Origin: Clostridia bacterium
Lineage (GTDB): Bacteria > Bacillota > Clostridia > Christensenellales > Aristaeellaceae
Length of the DNA: 56,464 nt
Direction: 5' to 3'
Assembly (NCBI GenBank): GCA_017541205.1
Contig: JAFXZO010000077.1
Coordinates: 1-56,464 of the forward strand
Part shown: one piece after another, positions 1-7,854 of the stretch
Numbering within the stretch: the first letter of the stretch is position 1
How the letters are laid out: the number at the start of each line of letters is the position of its first letter
Notes under the pieces: model-generated
Databases searched by the model: none
The model's input: only the letters and a program-made list of their open reading frames with translations
What the model was told of the DNA's origin: nothing
Position numbers and translations under genes: made by a program

Positions 1-12
1 AAAAGCTAGGGG

Positions 13-100
13 GAGATCCTTCGCTTATCACTCCGCTTCGCTGCGTGATGCTCAGGATGACATAAATAACTTGTGTCATTCTGAGCCAGCGAAGAATCTC
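13..100. repeat. REP/MITE-like imperfect palindromic repeat at the contig edge
   Basis: Two related units face each other. The left unit has GAGATCCTTCGCT (13-25) and GCTCAGGATGACA (50-62), split by a 24-nt insert that itself folds (ATCAC 27-31 pairs with GTGAT 45-49). The right unit has TGTCATTCTGAGC (74-86) and AGCGAAGAATCTC (88-100), which is nearly the reverse complement of the left unit. Palindromes of this type are familiar as dispersed intergenic repeats in many bacterial genomes. Its place at the very end of the window suggests that it broke the assembly. Confidence 0.6.
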
Positions 101-407
101 CTCCGTTCTCATCATTCATGCTTTTAGATGAGAATTAGTATGAGCCCCGCCGAGAAAAGCGTATGATCGAAATATACGGATCGCCGCTTGCTTGATTGAC
201 AGTTTCCTTAAGTTTTGCGCGCAAAAACAGAGAAGTCGGGATCCGGGGCGGGCATTCTGCCATGTTACTTATATGAAAACGCGTTGAATACTTCGGTATG
301 TTTCGAGCGTATTGTACCTGATTCGATATGAAAACGCTTTTGTTTTTTATGGTTTTTAATAAATTATAAAGAAAATATGAAAAAAAGATTACATCGTTTT
401 CGATGAA
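101..407. other. Non-coding region upstream of the sugar-transport operon
   Basis: I see no credible gene here. It holds a perfect 14-bp palindrome, TTTTGCGCGCAAAA (213-226), and the GAAAACG boxes listed separately. The stretch from about 330 to 440 is AT-rich, as expected for a promoter region. An open frame on the minus strand across 135-482 has no ribosome binding site and covers the promoter, so I do not call it. Confidence 0.6.
274..405 (+). promoter_or_regulatory. Three GAAAACG operator-like boxes
   Basis: TGAAAACG occurs at 274-281, where it runs into the palindrome AACGCGTT (278-285), and again at 329-336. A third copy lies on the other strand inside the perfect inverted repeat CATCG-TTTT-CGATG (392-405), which ends 2 nt before the -35 box. 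The shape resembles LacI/CcpA-family operators (cre-like sites share TGAAANCG). Binding of a sugar-responsive LacI-type repressor, or of CcpA, is inference; no regulator gene lies in the window. Confidence 0.45.
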
Positions 408-436
408 TTGACATGACACGTTTTTGTATGTATAAT
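408..436 (+). promoter_or_regulatory. Sigma-A promoter of the sugar-transport operon
   Basis: Perfect -35 TTGACA (408-413), a 17-nt spacer and perfect -10 TATAAT (431-436). It lies 108 nt before the start of the 965-residue binding protein gene, whose ribosome binding site is AGGAGAGG just upstream. A promoter this strong would normally need repression, which fits the boxes immediately upstream. Confidence 0.85.
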
Positions 437-544
437 TGTTGTGATGCACATAAATTATGCCGAAAATGACATTTGGCGGCATTTTTTTGTCCCATCAATC
501 CGTGCAAATCTAAAAAGGGATCAACTAATAGGAGAGGCTAGCCC

Positions 545-3442
545 ATGCAGAAAAAACGATTTGGATGGCTGATCGGATTGCTTTGTCTGGCGGCGGTGAT
601 TGGGCTGATTGTTTTGCTCAATAACGGCAGCCAGGATTTCCATGAGAAATACGAAGGCGTGGATCTGACCGCCGACGTATCCGGCCTGGGCAGGGAGGAT
701 ACCTATTCCAACTACCTGCTTTTGCACGCCGACGCGCCGAGCGGGGAAAGCATGATCCCGGTGGATCTGACCGCCTTTGAAGGTGATGCGCAGATCCAGC
801 AGCAGGGGGACGCCGCGTGCGTGCTGACCCCGGACGGGGGCACGGTCACCTGGAAGGTGAACGTTGACAAAACCGGCATGTATAATATCATGCTGGAATA
901 TTTGACTACAGAAGCCAGGGGCGTGGATATTGAGCGCGAGCTGTACATCAACGGCGAGCTGCCTTTTTCCGGCGCCCGTTCTTTGTGCTTCTCCCGCCTG
1001 TGGACGGACGCTTCCCCCGTGCGCAAGGACAACCAGGGCAACGACATCCGCCCCTCCCAGACGGAAGTCTTCGATTGGCAGCGGGTGTATTGCAAGGACG
1101 ACATGGGCTATGTGGTCGAGCCTTACAAGTTCTATTTTGAGGCGGGCGAAAACACCATCACCTTTAAGGCTGTGAACGAGCCCATGGTGCTGCGCCTGAT
1201 CCAGCTGACGCCCGTTCAAAGCTTTGCCACCTACGAAGAATACTCCGCCGCGCAGCCGCAGACGGCCATGACCGAAAGCGCCAAGAGCTGGCAGCTGACG
1301 CTGCAGGGCGAAGCCGCCGCGCTTCGTTCCTCGCCCTCCCTGTACGCCCGCTATGACCGTTCCTCTCCCGCCACGGATCCTTACAGCGTGCGCAATACCG
1401 TGCTCAATTATATCGGCGGCGACCCGTGGAACAATGCCAGCCAGTGGATCCAGTGGGATTTTGAGGTGCCCGAGGACGGCTATTATACCATCACCATCAA
1501 GGGCCGCCAGGCGTATCAGCGCGGCTCCGTTTCCAGCCGCAGCATTTATATCGACGGCGAGATCCCCTTCGACGCCCTGAGCGCCGTTCCCTTTGAGTAC
1601 AGCACTTCCTGGAAAATGAACACCCTCTCCGCCAGCGACGGCGCCCCCTATCGCTTCTATCTTTCCAAGGGCGTGCACACGATCCGCCTGGAAGCGACGC
1701 TGGGCGACATGGGCCCCATCCTGCAGCGGATCGAGGACAGCATTTACCGCTTGAACCTCATTTACCGCAAGGTCCTGGTCCTGACCGGCGTGAACCCGGA
1801 CCGCTTCCGCGATTACAATTTGGAAAAGGTCTATCCCGAAGTGATCGAGGCCATGGATCTGGAAAGCAAGCGCCTCTATCAGCTGGTGGACGACACTGTG
1901 GCCCTGACCGGCCAAAAGAGCGACCGCATCGCCGTCGCGCAGACCCTGGCCGTGCAGCTTGAAAACTTCGTGCTGCACACCGAACGCATCACCCAGCAGT
2001 TCAGCAACTTCAAAGATAACATAACCTCCCTGGGCACCTCCATGAAGAACATGTCCGAAACCAAGCTGGACGTCGATACCATCGTCATCAGCGGCGAAAA
2101 CGCGTCCCTGCCCAAGGTGAACGACGGCTTCTTCCCCAAGCTCGCGCACGAGGTGCGTTCTGCCGTCGCCAGCTATTTTGTGGATTACAACTCCCTGGGC
2201 GACGTGTACCAGGACGGCGACAGCGAGGACATCCTCGAGGTCTGGATCACGACGGGCCGCGACCAGAGCACCGTGCTCAAAACCATGGTGGATGATACCT
2301 TCACCCCCATTACCACCAACGGCCGGGTCAAGGTCAACGTGAAGCTGGTCGTTGCGGATACGCTGCTTACCGCCGTGGTCGCCGGCAACGGGCCGGATGT
2401 GGTGCTGTCCGTGGGCAGCTGGTTCCCGGTCAACTACGCCATGCGCTCCGCCGTGGAGGATCTGACCCAGTTCTCGGACTTCAGCGAAGTGGTGACGCCC
2501 TTCTATGACAGCGCTTTGACTGCTTTCCGCTATAATGACGGCGTGTATGCCCTGCCCGAAACCCAGGAATTCTCGGTCCTGTTCTACCGCGAAGACGTAT
2601 TGAGCGAGCTTGGGCTTTCCGTGCCCGATACCTGGGACGACATGATCGCCATGCTGCCCACCATCCAGGGCAACAACCTCTCCGTCGGCATTCCGTATCC
2701 CGATATCGTCGGCGTGGATATGAGCGTGCTCAACTCCATGATCTATCAGCACGGCGGACAGATTTACGACGAGCAGGCCATGCATACCATGATCGACAAC
2801 GAAAACGGCGTTTCCGCCTTCAAGCTGTATACCATGCTGTACAACGACTACGGCCTGCCCACGGTATACGATTTCGTCAGCCGCTTCCGTTCCGGCGAAA
2901 TGCCGATCGCCGTCGCTTCTTACAGCCAATACAATACGCTGACCGTTTCCGCCCCCGAGATCCGCGGCCTGTGGAACTTTTCCGCGTTCCCCGGCACGGT
3001 GCAGGCGGATGGCACGGTCGATCATTCCGTTCATTCCCAAGGCAGCTGCTGCATGATGATCGCCACGGACAGCGAACGGGTGAAGCAGAACGCCTGGGAA
3101 TTCATGAAATGGTGGGTCAGCACGGATACGCAGGTTCGCTTCGGCCGTGAGATCGAAAGCGTGCTGGGTTCCTCCGCCCGCTACACCACCGCCAATACGC
3201 AGGCCCTGGAGAAGCTGGCCTGGAGCGCGGATCAATTGGCCGTGCTGAAGGAACAGATGAGCCATACGGTGGGCTTCCGCGAAATCGCCGGCGGCTATTC
3301 CACCACGCGCCATATGTGCAACGCGATCCGCCGCGTCATCAACAATAAGGAAGACGCCCGCGAAACGCTGCTCACCTACGCGAAGACCATCAATGAAGAA
3401 ATCAAAGTCAAACGCAAAGAATTCAACCTGCCCATTGACTAA
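545..3442 (+). CDS. Membrane-anchored extracellular solute-binding protein with two carbohydrate-binding-like modules
   Basis: A 965-residue substrate-capture protein for the permeases encoded downstream. An N-terminal hydrophobic segment (about residues 6-26) has no convincing lipobox, so it probably acts as an uncleaved anchor. Two beta-sandwich modules resembling CBM6/35-type domains follow (about 56-225 and 250-400), with repeated phrases such as YINGELPF and YIDGEIPF. A helical stretch (about 400-550) leads into a bacterial solute-binding domain (about 555-935, with GNGPDVVLS and PETQEFSVLFYRE). Ordinary sugar-binding proteins have 400-550 residues, so this one is about twice the usual length. 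The start is set by AGGAGAGG upstream. The first permease follows 27 nt after the stop. The ligand is probably an oligo- or polysaccharide fragment; this is inferred from the modules and from the xylanase gene further on. Confidence 0.85.
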   Translation: MQKKRFGWLIGLLCLAAVIGLIVLLNNGSQDFHEKYEGVDLTADVSGLGREDTYSNYLLLHADAPSGESMIPVDLTAFEGDAQIQQQGDAACVLTPDGGTVTWKVNVDKTGMYNIMLEYLTTEARGVDIERELYINGELPFSGARSLCFSRLWTDASPVRKDNQGNDIRPSQTEVFDWQRVYCKDDMGYVVEPYKFYFEAGENTITFKAVNEPMVLRLIQLTPVQSFATYEEYSAAQPQTAMTESAKSWQLTLQGEAAALRSSPSLYARYDRSSPATDPYSVRNTVLNYIGGDPWNNASQWIQWDFEVPEDGYYTITIKGRQAYQRGSVSSRSIYIDGEIPFDALSAVPFEYSTSWKMNTLSASDGAPYRFYLSKGVHTIRLEATLGDMGPILQRIEDSIYRLNLIYRKVLVLTGVNPDRFRDYNLEKVYPEVIEAMDLESKRLYQLVDDTVALTGQKSDRIAVAQTLAVQLENFVLHTERITQQFSNFKDNITSLGTSMKNMSETKLDVDTIVISGENASLPKVNDGFFPKLAHEVRSAVASYFVDYNSLGDVYQDGDSEDILEVWITTGRDQSTVLKTMVDDTFTPITTNGRVKVNVKLVVADTLLTAVVAGNGPDVVLSVGSWFPVNYAMRSAVEDLTQFSDFSEVVTPFYDSALTAFRYNDGVYALPETQEFSVLFYREDVLSELGLSVPDTWDDMIAMLPTIQGNNLSVGIPYPDIVGVDMSVLNSMIYQHGGQIYDEQAMHTMIDNENGVSAFKLYTMLYNDYGLPTVYDFVSRFRSGEMPIAVASYSQYNTLTVSAPEIRGLWNFSAFPGTVQADGTVDHSVHSQGSCCMMIATDSERVKQNAWEFMKWWVSTDTQVRFGREIESVLGSSARYTTANTQALEKLAWSADQLAVLKEQMSHTVGFREIAGGYSTTRHMCNAIRRVINNKEDARETLLTYAKTINEEIKVKRKEFNLPID

Positions 3443-3469
3443 TTCGAGAAGAGAAAGTAGGGAGATCAG

Positions 3470-4405
3470 ATGCAGTCATCCACAAGCTATTGGGCAATAA
3501 AGAAGGAAAATTTGCGCTACGGCTGGGCCAAGGCAAAAAGAATGAAGGTCTGTTACCTGTTCCTGCTGCCTTACACCGTGCTCTTCTTCACCTTCTTCAT
3601 CCTTCCGATCTGCACGTCCATCTATTACAGCTTCACCTACTATAACATTCTGGAAGCGCCGCGCTTCATCGGCTTCCAAAACTACATCAACCTTGTATTG
3701 CAGGATGAAGTGTTTTTGACGGCGGTAAGGAACACCTTCGTGATCGCCGTGATCACGGGCCCCATCGGATATATCCTTTCCTTCCTGTTCGCCTGGTTCA
3801 TCAACGAACTGCCCCGCTGGCTGCGCACGATCGCCGTCGTCGTCTTCTACGCGCCCAGCATCGCGGGCGGCGCGTACACGGTATTCTCGATCATTTTCCG
3901 CGGCGACGCTTACGGCTGGCTGAACGCGATCCTGCTGCAATTCGGGCTGGTGGACGCGCCGCTGCTGTTCCTGCTTGACCCGCGCTACATCATGACGGTC
4001 ATTATCATCGTTACCCTGTGGATGAGCATGGGCGCCGGCTTCCTTTCCTTCGTCGCCGGCCTCCAGGGCGTGGACCGCAGCCTGTATGAAGCCGGATATG
4101 TGGACGGCATCCGCAACCGCTGGCAGGAATTGTACTTCATCACCCTGCCCAGCATGAAGCCCATGCTGCTCTTCGGCGCCGTGATGAGCATCACCTCCGC
4201 CTTCAACGTATCCGACGTGCCGCGCGCCCTGGCTGGCTACCCCAGCACGGACTACGCTGCCCGTACCATCGTAACGCACTTGTTCGACTACGGCTTCTCC
4301 CGATTTGAGATGGGCTACGCGTCGGCCATCGCCACGGTGCTTTTCCTGGTGATGATCCTGTGCAATAAAGCCATTCAGGCGATGCTGAGGAAGGTGGGCA
4401 CATGA
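3470..4405 (+). CDS. Sugar ABC transporter permease (MalF/UgpA type)
   Basis: A 311-residue inner-membrane subunit of a carbohydrate ABC importer. It has about six membrane segments, and the cytoplasmic EAA loop that docks the ATPase is visible at about residues 206-232 (YEAGYVDG ... ITLPSMKP). Its length is normal for the family. A GGGAGATCAG ribosome binding site precedes the ATG. Its stop overlaps the start of the next permease by 4 nt (ATGA), indicating translational coupling and a heterodimeric channel. No ATPase gene is linked. In Firmicutes, sugar importers of this class commonly share one MsmK/UgpC-type ATPase encoded elsewhere. Confidence 0.93.
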   Translation: MQSSTSYWAIKKENLRYGWAKAKRMKVCYLFLLPYTVLFFTFFILPICTSIYYSFTYYNILEAPRFIGFQNYINLVLQDEVFLTAVRNTFVIAVITGPIGYILSFLFAWFINELPRWLRTIAVVVFYAPSIAGGAYTVFSIIFRGDAYGWLNAILLQFGLVDAPLLFLLDPRYIMTVIIIVTLWMSMGAGFLSFVAGLQGVDRSLYEAGYVDGIRNRWQELYFITLPSMKPMLLFGAVMSITSAFNVSDVPRALAGYPSTDYAARTIVTHLFDYGFSRFEMGYASAIATVLFLVMILCNKAIQAMLRKVGT

Positions 4406-5622
4406 GCAAGAAAGAAATCACCAAGTTTGTACAGCCCAAAACCAGCAACAGAGCGGAATTGCTCCATTTCCAGGCCCAGCTCCGAGGCGAAATCGAGGAA
4501 GAAAAGCCGAAAATGAGCAAAGGGCGTTTCGCCCTGATCGCCCTCATCATCCTGGCGGTGCTCGCGTGCCTGCTGGTCGCGTGCAATTTCATTGCCTCGG
4601 GCATTGAAAACTGGATCGCCGAGAACCCGGAAGCAAAGACCGTACCCATCCAATTCCTCTTCTTCAATTTCGAGCTTTCCACGGATACCATTTCCACGTT
4701 CCTGTTTATCCGCTTCCAGCTGATTACGGTGATCGTCCTGTTTGGGCTGTTCGCGATCATCAAGCTGATCCAGCCCAAGCGCCGCAAGCCCAACCGCAGC
4801 TTCTGGGGCGATCTGGGGATCTACCTGATGCTGTTCATCGTGGCCATCGCCATGGTGTTCCCGCTGGTTTTCTCCGTGGCGGCGTCGTTAAAGCCGTTGG
4901 ATGAATTCTTCCGCTTCCCGCCCCGCGTGTTCCCCAGCAGGGCGACGTTCGATAACTTCAGCGATCTGATCGTAATCATGGGCCAGAGCTTCGTGCCCTT
5001 CTCCCGTTACCTGATCAACACGGTTTTCATTACCCTGGTGGGCACCCTGGGCCACGTGATCATCGCCTCCATGGCCGCGTTCGTGCTTTCCAAGTACGAT
5101 TTCCCCGGCGGGAAAACGTTCTTTGGCATCGTGGTCACGGCCCTGATGTTCTCCGGCTATGTAACGGGCATCCCCAACTACGTCATCATGAGCAGAATGG
5201 GCATGATCGACACCTACTGGGCCATCATCCTGCCTGCCTTCGCCGCTCCCATCGGGCTGTTCCTGATGAAGCAGTCCATGGAGAGCCTGCCCAGCGCCCT
5301 GATCGAAGCCGCACATCTGGACGGCGCAAGCGAATTCAGGATCTTCTGGACCATCGTCATGCCCAACGTCAAGCCCGCCTGGCTGACCATCATCATCTTC
5401 TCCGTACAGTCCCTGTGGAACACCAACGCGGCGACCGTGATCTACACGGAAAGCAAGAAAACCCTGGTGTACGCGCTTGGGCAGATCCAGGCCGGCGGTA
5501 TCGCCCGCACCGGTGTGGCCGCCGCCGTACAGGTCATCGTGATGCTGGTGCCTATCACCATTTTCATCCTGTCCCAAAGCCAGATTCTGGAAACCATGGC
5601 CAGTTCCGGTCTGAAGGATTGA
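4402..5622 (+). CDS. Sugar ABC transporter permease (MalG/UgpE type) with long N-terminal extension
   Basis: A 406-residue partner of the preceding permease. The EAA loop is at about residues 300-325 (IEAAHLDGASEF ... VMPNVKP). MalG-type permeases usually have about 280 residues. This one has roughly 125 extra N-terminal residues: a charged segment, two additional hydrophobic segments (about 43-68 and 100-120) and a connecting loop. The start overlaps the previous stop by 4 nt. The extension may contact the neighbouring membrane proteins of the operon, but that is only a guess. Confidence 0.92.
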   Translation: MSKKEITKFVQPKTSNRAELLHFQAQLRGEIEEEKPKMSKGRFALIALIILAVLACLLVACNFIASGIENWIAENPEAKTVPIQFLFFNFELSTDTISTFLFIRFQLITVIVLFGLFAIIKLIQPKRRKPNRSFWGDLGIYLMLFIVAIAMVFPLVFSVAASLKPLDEFFRFPPRVFPSRATFDNFSDLIVIMGQSFVPFSRYLINTVFITLVGTLGHVIIASMAAFVLSKYDFPGGKTFFGIVVTALMFSGYVTGIPNYVIMSRMGMIDTYWAIILPAFAAPIGLFLMKQSMESLPSALIEAAHLDGASEFRIFWTIVMPNVKPAWLTIIIFSVQSLWNTNAATVIYTESKKTLVYALGQIQAGGIARTGVAAAVQVIVMLVPITIFILSQSQILETMASSGLKD

Positions 5623-5663
5623 CGCCATACAACATCCTTAATACGACAGGAGGGAAAAACACC

Positions 5664-7175
5664 GTGAAATCATTCACCAGACTGCTGGCGCTTTCCTTGG
5701 CCGCCGTGATGCTGCTGCCCATGGCCTGCGCCTTCGCGGTAGAGGACGGATATTCCAGTTCTTATACGTACAATTACGACTATTGGGGCGATATCCGCGA
5801 ATCTCCCGACGCGTACCGCGTGGACCAGGTGATATACAGCGTTACGCTGGGCCTTGACGTTCCCATGCGCAGGCCGCAGAACCTCTTTGTGAGCGGAGAA
5901 GAATTGTACGTATGCGATACGGGCAACAACCGCATCCTCCAGCTCCACCGGGAAAATTCCGAATTTACCCTGGTACGCATCATCGATTCCGTTCAGGGGG
6001 CCGAGCCTTCCACCTTCAACACCCCGAGCGATATCGCCGTTGACCCGGAAGGCAACCTCTACGTATGCGATACCAACAATTACCGCATCGTCAAGATGGA
6101 CGCCGATCTCCATTTCATCCAGGCGTTTGTCAAGCCCGAGGATTCCACCTTCGATCAGAAGCTCAACTTCCTGCCCACCCGTTTGGTGGTCGATACCTCC
6201 GGGCGCGTTTTTGCCCTGGCCACCAACGTCAACAAGGGCCTGGTCAAATTTGAAACGGACGGCACGTTTACCGGCTTCATCGGCGCGAACCCCGTTAAAT
6301 ACAGCATGTGGGATTATATCTGGAAGACGTTCTTCACCACCAAAGAGCAGCGCGCGCAGCAGGCTTCCTTCGTGCCCACCGAGTATGAAAACATCTATAT
6401 CGACGAAGACGGCTTCATTTATGCCACCAATACCGTTTTCAAGGAATACGATCTTTTGTGGGACAATGCCAAGCCCATCCGCCGCCTGAACAGCATCGGC
6501 AACGATATCCTCATCAAGAACGACAAATATCCCCCCATCGGCGAGCTGAAATGGGTGGACGGAAGCATCGTGGACGGCCCCTCCAAGTTCAAGGATATCA
6601 CGGTGCTGGACAACGACATCTACATCGCCGTTGACCGCACGCGCGGCCGCCTCTTCGGCTATGATTCCCAGGGCATCATGCTGTGGGCATTCGGCACCAA
6701 GGGCAACAGCGAAGGCGCGTTCCTCTCCGCGATCTCCATTGAGCACATGGGCACAGACCTCTTCGTGCTGGACGAAAACGAAAGCAGCATCACGGTATTC
6801 AGGACCACCGAATACGGCGATCTGATCTACAAGGCCAGCGACGAATACCTGCGCGGCGATTACGACGCCTCCGCCGATTCCTGGCGCGAGGTGCTCAAGC
6901 TGAACGCCAACTATAACCTGGCCTTCATCGGCATCGGCCGCGCCCTGATGCGGCAGGAAAAGTACACGGAAGCCATGGAATACTTCCAGATGGCCCATGA
7001 CCGCGAAAACTACGGCCGGGCATATCGCTACTACCGCAAGGAATGGGTGGAAAAGAACATCGGCTGGATCGTCGTGCTGGTGGCGGCGCTGCTGGTGATC
7101 CCGCTGGTGGTTCGCCAGGTAAAGAAAATGAGATGGGAGGTGCAGGCGTATGAGCAACGCAGAATCGCTAAGTAA
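5664..7175 (+). CDS. Exported NHL-repeat beta-propeller protein with C-terminal TPR-like region and membrane anchor
   Basis: 503 residues. I chose the GTG start because AGGAGG lies 10 nt upstream and the reading then opens with a signal peptide (about residues 1-28, ending near CAFAVE). NHL-type blades follow (about 45-390), with phrases such as YVCDTGNNRI, YVCDTNNYRI and FVLDENESS. A short TPR-like region (about 395-465, YTEAMEYFQMAHD) and a transmembrane helix with a basic cytoplasmic tail (about 470-503) close the protein. The propeller should therefore sit outside the membrane. NHL propellers bind proteins, glycans or RNA; the ligand here is unknown. Its last 26 nt overlap the Yip1-type gene. 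The setting suggests an accessory role in glycan uptake or sensing. Confidence 0.8.
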   Translation: MKSFTRLLALSLAAVMLLPMACAFAVEDGYSSSYTYNYDYWGDIRESPDAYRVDQVIYSVTLGLDVPMRRPQNLFVSGEELYVCDTGNNRILQLHRENSEFTLVRIIDSVQGAEPSTFNTPSDIAVDPEGNLYVCDTNNYRIVKMDADLHFIQAFVKPEDSTFDQKLNFLPTRLVVDTSGRVFALATNVNKGLVKFETDGTFTGFIGANPVKYSMWDYIWKTFFTTKEQRAQQASFVPTEYENIYIDEDGFIYATNTVFKEYDLLWDNAKPIRRLNSIGNDILIKNDKYPPIGELKWVDGSIVDGPSKFKDITVLDNDIYIAVDRTRGRLFGYDSQGIMLWAFGTKGNSEGAFLSAISIEHMGTDLFVLDENESSITVFRTTEYGDLIYKASDEYLRGDYDASADSWREVLKLNANYNLAFIGIGRALMRQEKYTEAMEYFQMAHDRENYGRAYRYYRKEWVEKNIGWIVVLVAALLVIPLVVRQVKKMRWEVQAYEQRRIAK

Positions 7176-7839
7176 CGCTCCTGTGGAAGCCGAAAAGAGC
7201 AGCACAGGATGGCAGCGGTACAAATCCACGCTGCGCTATGGCTTGTATGTGATTTTACATCCCTTTGACGGTTTCTGGGATCTGGTGCATGAAAAGCGCG
7301 GGTCGCTCCTGGCGGCGCACACCTTCCTGTTCCTCTTCCTGCTGACCTACGTGCTCAAATTGATGCTGACGAATTTCCAGTTCGTCATGACGCCCATCCA
7401 ATACATCAATATTTACGAGCGCTGTGCGTCCCTACTGCTCCCGTTCCTGATCCTGTGCCTGGCCAACTGGTCCCTGTCCACGCTGTTTGACGGCAAAGGC
7501 AGATTCAAGGATATTTATATGGCCATGTGCTACGCGCTGGTTCCTTACGTGCTGATCCAGCTGCCCCTGATCCTCCTGAGCCACATGATTTCCTTTGACG
7601 AGGCGTCCTATTATTCCGTGCTGATGAGCATATCCGTGATCTGGTGCGTGTTCCTGGCGTTTGTCGGGCTTATGCAGGTGCACGATTACGGCCCGGGCAA
7701 AACGCTGGTTTTCCTCTTCGCCACCATTTTCGGCGCGCTGGTCATTATCTTCCTGCTGCTGGTTTTCTTCAGCCTCCTGAGCGACGCGGTCGGGTTTTTC
7801 GTATCTCTGTACCGCGAAGCCTCGTTCCGGCTGTACTAA
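7150..7839 (+). CDS. Yip1-family polytopic membrane protein
   Basis: 229 residues. A hydrophilic N-terminus of about 40 residues is followed by about five membrane helices typical of Yip1-domain (PF04893) proteins, including the polar FDGKGRFKDIYMAMCYALVPY loop region that recurs in that family. It overlaps the upstream gene by 26 nt, with GGGAGG upstream of the ATG, and lies 15 nt before the DUF5696 gene. The role of bacterial Yip1 proteins is not defined. I believe the order NHL protein, Yip1 protein, DUF5696 protein and sugar permeases recurs in Paenibacillus and clostridial genomes, which would point to a conserved accessory module. Confidence 0.8.
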   Translation: MSNAESLSNAPVEAEKSSTGWQRYKSTLRYGLYVILHPFDGFWDLVHEKRGSLLAAHTFLFLFLLTYVLKLMLTNFQFVMTPIQYINIYERCASLLLPFLILCLANWSLSTLFDGKGRFKDIYMAMCYALVPYVLIQLPLILLSHMISFDEASYYSVLMSISVIWCVFLAFVGLMQVHDYGPGKTLVFLFATIFGALVIIFLLLVFFSLLSDAVGFFVSLYREASFRLY

Positions 7840-7854
7840 GGAGGGAGGCGTAAA

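Noticed and set aside
135-482. 115-codon open frame on the minus strand
   Set aside because: No ribosome binding site, AT-driven composition, and it lies across a perfect sigma-A promoter.
521-3313. Very long open frame on the minus strand opposite the binding-protein gene
   Set aside because: It mirrors the GC-rich third positions of the real plus-strand gene, is rich in His/Gly/Val with no domain, and covers that gene's strong ribosome binding site region. The same holds for other long antisense frames, such as 7432-9552 and 31146-32993.
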